Of a DNA stretch of 64,000 nucleotides, positions 35,122-44,202 are shown piece by piece. Location: contig JAFZHS010000030.1 of NCBI GenBank assembly GCA_017554745.1, forward strand, positions 1 to 64,000. Direction: 5' to 3'. Within the stretch, counting starts at the first letter, position 1; every line of letters starts with the position of its first letter. Below the pieces are notes generated by a model. The model saw only the letters and a program-made list of their open reading frames with translations, was not told where the DNA came from and searched no databases. The DNA comes from Clostridiales bacterium. Lineage in GTDB: Bacteria > Bacillota > Clostridia > Saccharofermentanales > Saccharofermentanaceae. The position numbers and the translations under genes are program-made.

Positions 35122-35160
35122 GCCGTAAGCGGGTTATTATCCGCTTACGGCAGTTATTTA
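35122..35160 (+). terminator. efp terminator hairpin
   Basis: Perfect 11-bp stem GCCGTAAGCGG / CCGCTTACGGC with an 8-base loop, followed by the modest tail AGTTATTTA. Confidence 0.7.
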
Positions 35161-35198
35161 TCCGCACCTTTAAAGTTTAGATCATTTAAGGAACCGAT

Positions 35199-35567
35199 AT
35201 GGAAGACAATACACACATCGAATCCATAAAAGGCGATCGTTCAATGACCCAGGGCTTTGTTGCCCAGTACGCATCTGAAGCAGCGCTCCAGATAGACGGT
35301 GTTTTGTCATTGGTGCCTTCTTTCGCGGTTGCTTTGAAGGAAAAGGCGGGAGTTGTCCATGAGGGCAAAGGCGTACGAGTTGTTTTCGGTGATACCGAAG
35401 AAGGCTCTGTATCCATTACAGTTTATCCTGTGGTCAAATACGGAATGATCATTCCCGAGATCGCGTGGATGATCCAGGAAAAGGTAAAAAAAGACGTCGA
35501 GCGATTTACCGGATTGTCGGTAGAGAGTGTCGACGTTTATGTTTGCGGGGTTGAGGAGGTCACATGA
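35199..35567 (+). CDS. Asp23/Gls24 family envelope stress protein
   Basis: A 122-residue cytoplasmic protein of the Asp23/YloU fold. SVSITVYPVVKYGMIIPE, then IQEKVKKDVERFTGLSVE and VDVYVCGVEEV are the conserved half, with the usual dimer/oligomer helix. These proteins associate with the membrane through AmaP, encoded next with a 4-bp overlap, and are linked to cell-wall stress and cell shape. It heads the long operon to dxs. A weak ribosome site (AAGGAACC) precedes the ATG. Confidence 0.85.
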   Translation: MEDNTHIESIKGDRSMTQGFVAQYASEAALQIDGVLSLVPSFAVALKEKAGVVHEGKGVRVVFGDTEEGSVSITVYPVVKYGMIIPEIAWMIQEKVKKDVERFTGLSVESVDVYVCGVEEVT

Positions 35568-36118
35568 ATTCCTTTATCAGAGGCTTGATGTTCATTTATT
35601 CCGTTGTAATAGCCGTCATTTCTGTCGTGCTGTTATATGCGCTTGTCGATGACGGTATCTTTGCAGATATCCTGTCACCTCTGTCTTCCATCGTTACGGG
35701 CCCCGTAAGCAGATATATCTATCTGGGCATTTTGATGCTCTTGTTTATCACTTCAATTATCTCGATCACTAACATCATTACTTCAGGAAGACTTAACCGT
35801 ACGAGACTCAGAAAGAACGATATCGGTACTGTCGATATCGGACCTGATGCTATCGAGAGCATCGCGCTCAATGCAGCTAAGTCCGCACAGGTAGGTATTA
35901 AGAGCGCAAGGTGCCGTGTTGCTCCTGCGAAGAACCAGGCATTGAGGGTAACGCTTTCCACAGAGCTCTATTCCAATGTTGAGATCCCTGCTTCCATGGC
36001 GAAGGTCCAGGAGAAGGTAAAGAAGGATATCGAGAGATATACGGGTATTGCCGTCGATCAGGTTATTGTCAAGGTAGCCAAGGTCGAGCAGGCTCAGGCT
36101 AAGGTCGAGAGCAGATAA
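35564..36118 (+). CDS. amaP: Alkaline shock response membrane anchor protein AmaP
   Basis: A 184-residue protein with two membrane spans (about residues 6-28 and 50-70: SVVIAVISVVLLYALV, GILMLLFITSIISITNI) and a cytoplasmic Asp23-like domain, IQ-type pattern AKVQEKVKKDIERYTGIAVD. It anchors the Asp23 protein at the membrane. The start overlaps the asp23 stop. The last 40 residues resemble the end of the neighbouring Asp23 protein, showing a shared fold. Confidence 0.85.
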   Translation: MNSFIRGLMFIYSVVIAVISVVLLYALVDDGIFADILSPLSSIVTGPVSRYIYLGILMLLFITSIISITNIITSGRLNRTRLRKNDIGTVDIGPDAIESIALNAAKSAQVGIKSARCRVAPAKNQALRVTLSTELYSNVEIPASMAKVQEKVKKDIERYTGIAVDQVIVKVAKVEQAQAKVESR

Positions 36119-36120
36119 GA

Positions 36121-36357
36121 ATGGAAAGGTTTTTATCCAAACTTTTCGAGAAACTTCGTAACACCAAGGCAGGTGTTATCTTTGCTGTCCTGTTTTTCAT
36201 AATAGGACTTTTGCTTTGCATATTCGGGTTCTTTAAGACCCTGTTTATATTATTGTTGACGCTGGTAGGCTTCTTTGTTGGTTCGTTCCTCTTTTCCGAT
36301 ACGAGCAAATTCAAGAAATTTCTTGACAGGATCTTGCCTCCGGGGAGGTTCAGATGA
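36121..36357 (+). CDS. DUF2273 small membrane protein
   Basis: A 78-residue protein with two closely spaced spans (AGVIFAVLFFIIGLLLCIFG and FILLLTLVGFFVGSFLF), matching DUF2273, a usual third member of Asp23/AmaP operons. No reaction is known; it probably belongs to the same membrane complex. It starts 2 bp after amaP and its stop overlaps the nusB start. Confidence 0.85.
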   Translation: MERFLSKLFEKLRNTKAGVIFAVLFFIIGLLLCIFGFFKTLFILLLTLVGFFVGSFLFSDTSKFKKFLDRILPPGRFR

Positions 36358-36752
36358 GTAGAATTGAGACACGCGAGCACGCATTGGAATTTCTTTTCCA
36401 GACAGGGTTCAGAAATGATCCCATAAGTGAACAGATCAATCTGTTCAGGGAGACAAATCCCGATATTACTGAAGACGAGCCGTATTTTCTTGATATCGTT
36501 TACGGCGTTATCAACAGCAGAGATGAGCTCGATGAGAAGTTCGTTCCTTTCCTCAAGAGATGGAAGCTTGAGCGTCTTCCCATGACTGACCGCATCATCC
36601 TTGAGATCGCCGTGTATGAGATACTTACAGTTGAGGATATTCCCACTTCCGTATCCATCAACGAGGCAGTTAAGCTTGCCAAGAAGTTTGGTACTGACAG
36701 CTCATCTTCTTACATCAACGGTGTATTGAGCAACTTCGTTAAGAGCCTCTGA
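36354..36752 (+). CDS. nusB: Transcription antitermination protein NusB
   Basis: A 132-residue all-helical protein that binds the boxA of rRNA leaders with NusE (S10) and promotes antitermination. Its family signs are REHALEFLFQ at the N-terminus, LERLPMTDRIILEIAVYEIL and VSINEAVKLAKKFGT, with SSYINGVLSN at the end. GGGGAGG lies before the ATG, which overlaps the DUF2273 stop (ATGA). Four bases separate it from xseA. Confidence 0.94.
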   Translation: MSRIETREHALEFLFQTGFRNDPISEQINLFRETNPDITEDEPYFLDIVYGVINSRDELDEKFVPFLKRWKLERLPMTDRIILEIAVYEILTVEDIPTSVSINEAVKLAKKFGTDSSSSYINGVLSNFVKSL

Positions 36753-36756
36753 ACTC

Positions 36757-37983
36757 ATGTTCGATTTTGATAGCGTAAGCCGTCTTAACGGCTACATAAA
36801 GCAATCGCTGCAGGATAATCCTTATCTTGCGGAATTCTCCGTGGTAGGCGAGATATCCCAGTATACGATATCCGCACGAGATCACGCGTATTTCTCCATT
36901 AAAGACGAACAGTCAGTTATAAACTGCGTTATTTTCGCAAGGTCAAGAAGCCAGCTTAAGATAGAGCCGAAGATCGGCATGAAGGTCAAGGTATACGGCA
37001 GTGTGGACTTTTACTCGCAGGGCGGAAAGCTCCAGGTGATCGCTACAGATATCGAAGATCTTGGCAGCGGAGATCTCCACGAACTGTTCAACAAACTTTT
37101 CAAAAAGCTTCAGGATGAGGGCCTTTTTGACAGCAGTCACAAAAAGCCGCTGCCGATACTTCCGAGGCGCATAGGCGTAGTAACTTCGGGTTCGGGCAAG
37201 GTAATATCTGATATCGTAAATACCATCCGCAAGAGAAATCCTCATTACGATATCCTGCTTTATCCTGCGAGCGTACAGGGCGCTGAGTGTCCGCCTGAAG
37301 TCATAAGCGGTATCAATTATTTCAACAGCGAAAAGAATGTAGACGTCATCATAGTCGCAAGAGGCGGCGGATCGTATGAAGAGCTCTTCTGCTTCAACGA
37401 TGAAGGCATCGCAAGAGCTGTATATGCCAGTGAGATCCCTGTGATCTCAGCCATAGGCCACGAGCCTGATTATACGATCATCGATTATGTCGCAGACTTA
37501 AGGGCGGCAACGCCTACTGCTGCAGCGGAGATGGTCATCGCTTCATATGATGACCAGAAGAAAGAGATAGATAATCTCGCGCTCAATCTCGATATCGCTA
37601 TCAACCAGTATGTCGACTTAAGACGCAAGGCCCTCGATGTTTATAAGAATCACAAGGCGCTTCATTCGCCGGCATACTACGCCATGGAACAGAAGGCTGT
37701 AGTAAGAGAATTGAAGACGAAGCTGGATGCATTGTCAGGCAAGATAGTCGAGCAGACTGCTTCAGATATCAACCAGGTAAAGGTAAGACTTGACGCGCTC
37801 AATCCGGGAAATGTCCTCAAAAGAGGCTATTCGTACGTTTGCGATAAGGACGGCAACGCCATCGAATCCGTTGATAAAGTCAGCAGAGGAGACAACGTTA
37901 ATATCGTTCTTTCCGACGGTACATTATTGAGTGAGATAAAAGATATTGAACATAACATAGACGGAGGTATCGAAAATGCCTAA
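36757..37983 (+). CDS. xseA: Exodeoxyribonuclease VII large subunit
   Basis: A 408-residue large subunit of the enzyme that degrades single-stranded DNA to oligonucleotides. An N-terminal OB fold (EFSVVGEISQYTISARDHAYFSI) is followed by the catalytic core with RIGVVTSGSGKVISDI, DVIIVARGGGSYEEL, PVISAIGHEPDYTIIDYVADLRAATPTA and a coiled-coil C-terminus that binds XseB. The gene is paired with xseB, overlapping it by 8 bp, as expected. Confidence 0.96.
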   Translation: MFDFDSVSRLNGYIKQSLQDNPYLAEFSVVGEISQYTISARDHAYFSIKDEQSVINCVIFARSRSQLKIEPKIGMKVKVYGSVDFYSQGGKLQVIATDIEDLGSGDLHELFNKLFKKLQDEGLFDSSHKKPLPILPRRIGVVTSGSGKVISDIVNTIRKRNPHYDILLYPASVQGAECPPEVISGINYFNSEKNVDVIIVARGGGSYEELFCFNDEGIARAVYASEIPVISAIGHEPDYTIIDYVADLRAATPTAAAEMVIASYDDQKKEIDNLALNLDIAINQYVDLRRKALDVYKNHKALHSPAYYAMEQKAVVRELKTKLDALSGKIVEQTASDINQVKVRLDALNPGNVLKRGYSYVCDKDGNAIESVDKVSRGDNVNIVLSDGTLLSEIKDIEHNIDGGIENA

Positions 37984-38218
37984 AGCCAAAGAAAACGAGA
38001 TGACTTACGAAGCCTGCATGGCTGAATTAAGACAGACTGTAGCAAAGCTCTCAGAAGGCAAGGCTACTCTTGATGAGTCTTTAAAGCTCTATGAACGCGG
38101 TGTCGAGCTTGTCTCAATCTGCGAGAAGAGACTTAACGAAGTGACCGCTAGGATCGAGGCAGTCAACAAGGCAAACGGTACCACAGATCCTTTGAACATC
38201 AGCGAGAGCGGGGTGTAA
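37976..38218 (+). CDS. xseB: Exodeoxyribonuclease VII small subunit
   Basis: An 80-residue helical protein that binds the coiled coil of XseA. TYEACMAELRQTVAKLSEG and ESLKLYERGVELVSICEKRL are the conserved parts. GGAGG stands before the ATG inside the xseA end. The next start, ispA, overlaps its stop by one base. Confidence 0.93.
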   Translation: MPKAKENEMTYEACMAELRQTVAKLSEGKATLDESLKLYERGVELVSICEKRLNEVTARIEAVNKANGTTDPLNISESGV

Positions 38219-39141
38219 TGATGGGATCTGATATCCGTTCATTGATGGAGCGCACAGAGGCCTGGATAACACCTGAGCTTCATACTGCATTTGATAACAA
38301 GATCAGTGAGGACATAACGGTCAAGGCCGCTATGTACAGTCTTTTCGCCGGCGGCAAGAGATTAAGGCCAATGATGATGCATCTTACTTCCGGCATGCTT
38401 AAGCTGGATAGCAGCATCGATAATGACGTCAGGTATTTTGCCGCAACTCTTGAGATGATACACACATATTCTCTTATCCATGACGATCTTCCGGCCATGG
38501 ATAATGATGAGCTCAGAAGAGGAAAGCCCACATGCCATATGGTCTACGGCGAAGGCATCGCGACTCTGGCAGGCGATCTTCTGCTTAATACCGCATTGGA
38601 GAGGCTGTTCCTTATCTGCGAGAAGGAGCCGGGGTACATCTATGCCGCTTCCGCCATGGCGGGAAATGCCGGTATCTACGGCATGATCGGCGGCCAGAGC
38701 ATCGACATCGCATCTACGGAGAAAGAGATCTCCATTGACCTTCTTACAGAACTTCAGGAGAAGAAGACAGGAGCGCTTATCGAGGCTTCGATAGTAACTC
38801 CTTACTATCTTGCCAAAAAGCTCTCAAGAGAGCTGAGCTGCACCGATGAGACCGCTATTGCTCTCAGAAGACTTGCAAACCATATCGGCCTGGCTTTCCA
38901 GATCAGGGATGATATCCTTGACGTAATTTCTGACAGTGAGACACTTGGTAAGAGCACCGGTAAAGACGAGAGGGATTCGAAGGCTACATTCGTAACTCTC
39001 TTAGGCATGGACGGCGCGAAAGAAAGACTAAATAGCGAGGTGGAAAGCATCAGAGATATCCTTAACGGATTTACCCAAAAGGGCTTTGACACTTCTGACT
39101 ATGAGACACTGACGGATTATCTTGCGAACAGGGAAAAGTAA
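38218..39141 (+). CDS. ispA: Polyprenyl (farnesyl/geranyl) diphosphate synthase
   Basis: A 307-residue trans-prenyltransferase condensing isopentenyl and allylic diphosphates, normally to farnesyl diphosphate. The first aspartate-rich motif is DDLPAMDND, the second DDILD (in IRDDILDVIS), and GGKRLRP and GDLLL complete the pattern. It lies directly before dxs, so the operon feeds isoprenoid precursors and makes the C15 product. Exact chain length cannot be read with certainty; farnesyl is likely from gene context and residues. Confidence 0.9.
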   Translation: MMGSDIRSLMERTEAWITPELHTAFDNKISEDITVKAAMYSLFAGGKRLRPMMMHLTSGMLKLDSSIDNDVRYFAATLEMIHTYSLIHDDLPAMDNDELRRGKPTCHMVYGEGIATLAGDLLLNTALERLFLICEKEPGYIYAASAMAGNAGIYGMIGGQSIDIASTEKEISIDLLTELQEKKTGALIEASIVTPYYLAKKLSRELSCTDETAIALRRLANHIGLAFQIRDDILDVISDSETLGKSTGKDERDSKATFVTLLGMDGAKERLNSEVESIRDILNGFTQKGFDTSDYETLTDYLANREK

Positions 39142-41021
39142 TGGAATATAAGTATCTCGGAAAGGATATAACGTTTGAGACTCTTAGGGACATGAAGCCC
39201 GAAGAGCGCGTTGAATTGTGTTCCGAGTTAAGAGATAAGATCCTCAAGACCGTGTCTGAGAACGGCGGCCATCTTGCGAGCAATCTCGGTGCGGTAGAGC
39301 TTACCGTGGCGCTTTTGTCAGTGTTCGATTATAAGACTGATAAGATCGTTTTCGACGTAGGACATCAGGCATATTCATATAAGCTTCTGACAGGCAGATT
39401 CGACAGGTTCAACACCTTAAGACAGAAGGACGGAATCTCCGGATTCCCGAGAATCACCGAATCTCCTTACGACGCGTTCGATACCGGACACAGCTCCACA
39501 TCGATATCTGCCGCAATGGGTATCGCGAGGGCGAGAGATCTGGACGGCAAGAAGAATCAGGTAGTAGCAGTTATCGGCGACGGCGCTCTTACGGGCGGTC
39601 TGGCTTATGAGGCTATCAATGATCTCGGCCACAGCAAGACGAAGATGATCGTTATCCTGAACGATAACGAGATGAGCATCGATAAGAATGTCGGAGGCCT
39701 TTCAAAGCACCTGTCTAAGCTCAGAATCTCGAGCGGATATATCTCCGCAAAGCAGACCACGGAATCTTTCCTCCAGAAGCTTGGCTTTTTGGGCAGAGGC
39801 ATCATTAAGATCATTCTCGCGATCAAGGATTTCTTCAGGTTCCTTTTGTACCGCAAGAGACCTTCAATGTTCGATGACTTGGGACTTAATTACTACGGCC
39901 CGGTAGACGGACATAACATGAACGATCTCATAAAGGCTTTGGAAGCCGCAAAAGAGATCAGGGGACCTGTTTTGATCCATGTACTTACCAAGAAGGGTAA
40001 GGGATATGAGCCCGCTGAGAAAAATCCTTCCGATTATCACGGCGTCGGTCCGTTCGATCTTGAAACAGGAGTTACACCCGGCAAGAACAGCTATACAACT
40101 GTCTTTGCAAGCGCGATGGCAGAGCTTGCCGCCAAGAATCCAAAGATCGTCGCGATCTCTGCTGCCATGACGCTCGGCACGGGTCTTGATAACTTCCAGA
40201 TGAAGTATCCCGCGAGGTTCTTCGACTGCGGAATTGCAGAAGAGCACAGCGTCACTATGGCCGGCGGCCTTGCGGTATCAGGTTATATCCCTGTTGTCGC
40301 CATTTATTCTTCGTTCCTTCAGAGAGCTTATGATGAGATGATCACGGACTGCTGCTTCATGAACAGCCATGTGGTTTTCGCCATCGACAGATCAGGTTTT
40401 GTAGGCAATGACGGTCACACGCATCACGGCCTTCTCGATATCTCGTATCTTAATTCCATGGTCAACATGACTGTTTTATCGCCCAGAGATTATACGGATC
40501 TTAAGAGATGTCTTGCTTATGCCATCGATTCGGTCAAGGGCCCTGTTGCCGTAAGGTATCCCAGAGGCGCTTCGCCTTTTGAAGTGGAAGGCCCGTTGTA
40601 TACTGATCCTGCTGACTGCGTATTGCCTCATGTCGTCTGCGATTACGGCAATGATTTTGCCATCGTTTCCACCGGAAAGATCTGCGAGGAAGCTGATAAG
40701 GCAGTTGAGATCTTAAAAGAGCAGGGAATCATGGGCAAGCACATCAACCTTACCTTGATAAAGCCCATGCCCGCAAAGGAGATCTGGGATCTTCTGGTCG
40801 GCACGAAATATGTATTCAGCCTTGAAGAAGGCATCATCTCAGGCGGCTTCGGCGAAGCGCTCGAAAGAGAACTCCAGATATTAGGCTTTGAGTCTGACGT
40901 TACGGTATTCGGTGTAAGGAATCCTATCGTAAGAGCAATGTCCCAGAAGGAACAGCTCAAGTACTGCGGCCTCGACGGTGATACCGTTGCCGCTTCCATC
41001 AAATCCGCATTGTCCCGATAA
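39141..41021 (+). CDS. dxs: 1-deoxy-D-xylulose-5-phosphate synthase
   Basis: A 626-residue thiamine-diphosphate enzyme that joins pyruvate and glyceraldehyde 3-phosphate, the first step of the MEP isoprenoid pathway. FDVGHQAYSYKLLTGR, VIGDGALTGGLAYEA with NDNEMSI (cofactor binding) and, later, GIAEEHSVTMAGGL and HHGLLDI are the landmarks. The start overlaps the ispA stop by one base. The gene tlyA, often next in Firmicutes, is absent; a 75-bp gap with a new promoter leads to nadK. Confidence 0.96.
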   Translation: MEYKYLGKDITFETLRDMKPEERVELCSELRDKILKTVSENGGHLASNLGAVELTVALLSVFDYKTDKIVFDVGHQAYSYKLLTGRFDRFNTLRQKDGISGFPRITESPYDAFDTGHSSTSISAAMGIARARDLDGKKNQVVAVIGDGALTGGLAYEAINDLGHSKTKMIVILNDNEMSIDKNVGGLSKHLSKLRISSGYISAKQTTESFLQKLGFLGRGIIKIILAIKDFFRFLLYRKRPSMFDDLGLNYYGPVDGHNMNDLIKALEAAKEIRGPVLIHVLTKKGKGYEPAEKNPSDYHGVGPFDLETGVTPGKNSYTTVFASAMAELAAKNPKIVAISAAMTLGTGLDNFQMKYPARFFDCGIAEEHSVTMAGGLAVSGYIPVVAIYSSFLQRAYDEMITDCCFMNSHVVFAIDRSGFVGNDGHTHHGLLDISYLNSMVNMTVLSPRDYTDLKRCLAYAIDSVKGPVAVRYPRGASPFEVEGPLYTDPADCVLPHVVCDYGNDFAIVSTGKICEEADKAVEILKEQGIMGKHINLTLIKPMPAKEIWDLLVGTKYVFSLEEGIISGGFGEALERELQILGFESDVTVFGVRNPIVRAMSQKEQLKYCGLDGDTVAASIKSALSR

Positions 41022-41029
41022 TCTCGGAT

Positions 41030-41057
41030 TTGCTTCTGTATTTTTATTCACTATAAT
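41030..41057 (+). promoter_or_regulatory. Promoter of nadK-argR-recN
   Basis: TTGCTT (41030-41035) and TATAAT (41052-41057) with a 16-base spacer, 40 bases before nadK. Confidence 0.7.
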
Positions 41058-41096
41058 GATTAAATATATAGAGCTTCTAATAGGAGGACCATCTTC

Positions 41097-41978
41097 ATGA
41101 ATTACGGAATATGTTCCAATGGTTCAAGAGATACCGGTTATGAGACAGCTATAAAGACGGCAGGGATCATCAGCCGCCTTGGCGCTGTGCCTGTCTTCGA
41201 GCCCGGTATGGATGAAGAATGCCCCGCTCTTAAGGAGATACCGGGGGTTGTTTTCGAAGACTTCTCGAAGATTGCCCTTAAGACGATAATCTCCATCGGC
41301 GGTGACGGCACATTCCTTTCAAAAGTAGCAAAATACAGAGAGCTCGATACCGAATTCGTCGGTGTCAATTTAGGCTCCATCGGCTTCCTTAACGAGATCC
41401 TCAATGAGAACCTCGAGAAGGACTTGGAGCAGCTCATCAACGGTAATTACGACACGATCGACAGAATGCAGCTTAAGTGCGACGTATACAATAAAGACGG
41501 CGTACTTAAGGGAAGCAGTGTCTGCCTTAACGACATAATCATCGTAAGAGGCGCAAAGCCTCATATTACAACGCTCGTGCTCTCGATAGACGGCCAGATC
41601 ATCGAAAGATTCAGGGGCGACGGCCTTGTTGTAGCTACTCCTACAGGCTCTTCGGCTTATTCATTATCAGCCGGCGGCCCTATCCTTATGCCTAACATGA
41701 AGGACATCATCGTTACTCCGATCTGCTCACACACGCTGAACGGATATACTTACGTGGCTACATCCGAGAGCGAGATCAGGATAGGTCTTGAGAATATCGA
41801 GACTGCGCCTTTGATCTGTCCTGACGGAAGAGATTTCGTTGCGCTCGAGAGCTACGACCAGATTGTTATCAAAAGATATGACAAGGTCCTCAAGACTGTT
41901 GTCCTGAAGAAAGACAGCTTCTTCAGCAACGTAAGAAAGAAGATAGTACAGAGAGGTTACTTCTATGAAAACCGATAA
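41097..41978 (+). CDS. nadK: NAD kinase
   Basis: A 293-residue kinase that phosphorylates NAD to NADP. The family motifs are SIGGDGTFLSKVAKY, VNLGSIGFLNEI and DGLVVATPTGSSAYSLSAGGP. It begins a group with argR and recN, as in many Firmicutes. TAGGAGGA stands before the ATG. argR overlaps its end by 14 bp. Confidence 0.96.
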   Translation: MNYGICSNGSRDTGYETAIKTAGIISRLGAVPVFEPGMDEECPALKEIPGVVFEDFSKIALKTIISIGGDGTFLSKVAKYRELDTEFVGVNLGSIGFLNEILNENLEKDLEQLINGNYDTIDRMQLKCDVYNKDGVLKGSSVCLNDIIIVRGAKPHITTLVLSIDGQIIERFRGDGLVVATPTGSSAYSLSAGGPILMPNMKDIIVTPICSHTLNGYTYVATSESEIRIGLENIETAPLICPDGRDFVALESYDQIVIKRYDKVLKTVVLKKDSFFSNVRKKIVQRGYFYENR

Positions 41979-42429
41979 GAACTCAAGACAGGAACGCATT
42001 TTATCGCTCATCAGGGATAATGATATTTCGACACAGGAAGATCTCACGGCAAAGGTAAACCAGGCAGGCTTTGAGGCTACGCAGGCGACTATCTCCCGTG
42101 ACATTAAGGAGCTTGGCATCATCAAGATCACTCTTCCTAACAGAGCTACAAAGTACTGCGTTCTCGACAGGACAGGTGATACTGCTCCGGGAAGACTTCT
42201 TGCGGTTTTTGCCAACAGTATCGTCTCCGTCAATCAGGCGATGAACATGATCATCATCAAGACTCTGCCCGGTATGGCGAGCGCAGCTGCTTCCGCGCTT
42301 GACTCGATGCATCTTGAAGAGTGCGTAGGTACTATCGCGGGCGATGATACCATCTTTGCCGCATGCCCAGGTATCGAGGAAGCAAAGGCACTTCTTATCA
42401 CCATCAATGACATGACAGAAAAAGGCTGA
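41965..42429 (+). CDS. argR: Arginine repressor ArgR/AhrC
   Basis: A 154-residue arginine-sensing regulator. The N-terminal winged helix is NDISTQEDLTAKVNQAGF with TQATISRDIKELG as the recognition part; the C-terminal hexamerising, arginine-binding domain has LPGMASAAASALDSM and TIAGDDTIF. It normally represses arginine synthesis genes and activates catabolism; no arg gene is in this window. AGAGAGG stands before the ATG inside the nadK end. Confidence 0.94.
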   Translation: MKTDKNSRQERILSLIRDNDISTQEDLTAKVNQAGFEATQATISRDIKELGIIKITLPNRATKYCVLDRTGDTAPGRLLAVFANSIVSVNQAMNMIIIKTLPGMASAAASALDSMHLEECVGTIAGDDTIFAACPGIEEAKALLITINDMTEKG

Positions 42430-42433
42430 TCTG

Positions 42434-44125
42434 ATGCTCATAAGACTTGAGATAAGGGATTTTGCAGTCATAAGCAATATCGTTTTCGAACCGGGAAAAG
42501 GCCTCAACGTAATAAGCGGTGAGACCGGTGCCGGCAAGAGCCTTATTGTCGATGCGATAAGTCTTATCCTCGGAGCAAAAGCTTCAAGGACTCTTATCCG
42601 TACTGGCAGCTCTTCATGCTTTGCCGAAGCGGTTTTCGACTGCTCCGATCTCAAAGATAAGGAATTTGCAGGATTTCTCGAAGATAACGGAATAGAAGAT
42701 AACGACGGCATGCTCATCATCAGCCGTACTGTCTATGACAGCGGCAAGTCTGTCGCGAGAGTCAACGGCACGGGCGTTACCAATTCCATCTTAAGGGACA
42801 TTTCTTCCAGACTCGTTGATATCCACGGCCAGCACGACACACAGGCGATCTTTGATGAGAGTACGCACGTCAGGCTCCTCGACAGATTTGCAGGTGACAG
42901 TTGCGTTGATCTTCATAATGAATATGTGAAGAGCCTTCAGGAATTTAAAGACCTCGCGCTCCGCATAAAAGATATCTCCTCAACGCCTGATTATCTCGAA
43001 CGCCGCCGCGATTATTTGGAGTTCGCGGTAAATGAGATTGAGTCTGCCGGCTTCAAGGACGGTGAAGAGGAAGAGCTTCACGATACCAAGAAAAAGATGT
43101 CCCAAAACGAGGTGCTTTTCGAGAGCCTTAAGAACGCGGGAGATCTTCTTAATACCGAGAATAACTATCAGAGCCCTGTCCAGTCCGTAAACCAGGCGAG
43201 CAGAGAATTACTTAAGGCTTCCCAGAATGATGAGAGCTTAAAAGAGATCGCAGAACGCGCGCAGGCTCTTGCACTAGATCTTGATGCACTGGCTTCAGAT
43301 GTTGACAAGGTCTTATCTGACCGCAATTACGATGAGGGTCTTAAAGAACGCACCGAGCAGCGAATCGGCCTCCTTTATGAGCTTAAGGCCAAGTATGGCG
43401 CGACCATAGCTGAGATAAATAAGTTCGCTGCTGATTCCAAGACCGAGCTCGATGCCATCGAGAAGAATAAGGATATCCTTCAGGAATTAAAGAAACAGCG
43501 TGCGGTCAAGGAGAAGGAACTTCTTGATCTGGCCGAAAAGCTCTCATCTGAGCGCAAAGTCTATGCTAAGCAGCTCGAAAAGGCTATCACCAAAGAGCTT
43601 GCCGATCTCGAGATGCCCAATGCCATATTCGAAGTAAGCTTTGTAAGAAGAGAGAAAGCAAAGTTCTTCTCCATGGCAGGTATCGATGATATATCATTCC
43701 GCTTCAGTGCAAACCCCGGCCAGGAGGTAAGACCTCTTTCCGCGATAGTGTCAGGCGGTGAGGCTTCAAGAATCATGCTCGCAGTAAAGAACGTCTTAAG
43801 CCGCGTGGATCTCATACCGACATTGATCTTCGACGAGATCGATACGGGCGTATCAGGCAAGGCTTCTCTTGCCATCGCAAATAAACTCAAAGCGATCTCT
43901 GCCAATCACCAGGCACTGTGCGTAACGCATACAGCCCAGATCGCAGCAGCTTCAGACAAGGGATTTGTTCTGACCAAAAACGTTTCAAACGGCAACACAG
44001 AAACTATTTGTACTGTCCTTGACGGAGATAATAAGAAACGTGAAGTATCAAGACTTCTTTCAGGAAGCGATTCAGAGTCGTCTTTGAGATTGGCAGAAGA
44101 TCTTATCAGTTCGTTCAGCGGTTAA
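42434..44125 (+). CDS. recN: DNA repair protein RecN
   Basis: A 563-residue SMC-like ATPase that acts at double-strand breaks. Walker A is SGETGAGKSLIVDAISL near residue 30, the middle is a long coiled coil (about residues 150-360), and the C-terminal ATPase part has PLSAIVSGGEASRIMLAVK (signature) and LIFDEIDTGVSG (Walker B). Four bases separate it from argR. RecN is SOS-controlled in many bacteria; no clear LexA box is seen at this position, as it lies inside an operon. Confidence 0.96.
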   Translation: MLIRLEIRDFAVISNIVFEPGKGLNVISGETGAGKSLIVDAISLILGAKASRTLIRTGSSSCFAEAVFDCSDLKDKEFAGFLEDNGIEDNDGMLIISRTVYDSGKSVARVNGTGVTNSILRDISSRLVDIHGQHDTQAIFDESTHVRLLDRFAGDSCVDLHNEYVKSLQEFKDLALRIKDISSTPDYLERRRDYLEFAVNEIESAGFKDGEEEELHDTKKKMSQNEVLFESLKNAGDLLNTENNYQSPVQSVNQASRELLKASQNDESLKEIAERAQALALDLDALASDVDKVLSDRNYDEGLKERTEQRIGLLYELKAKYGATIAEINKFAADSKTELDAIEKNKDILQELKKQRAVKEKELLDLAEKLSSERKVYAKQLEKAITKELADLEMPNAIFEVSFVRREKAKFFSMAGIDDISFRFSANPGQEVRPLSAIVSGGEASRIMLAVKNVLSRVDLIPTLIFDEIDTGVSGKASLAIANKLKAISANHQALCVTHTAQIAAASDKGFVLTKNVSNGNTETICTVLDGDNKKREVSRLLSGSDSESSLRLAEDLISSFSG

Positions 44126-44202
44126 GAATCTTTACAATAGGATTAATCATAACTTTGTGAAGATAAGTCAGGCATATAACGCAAAATCTTGTAGGTGTTG
44201 AA

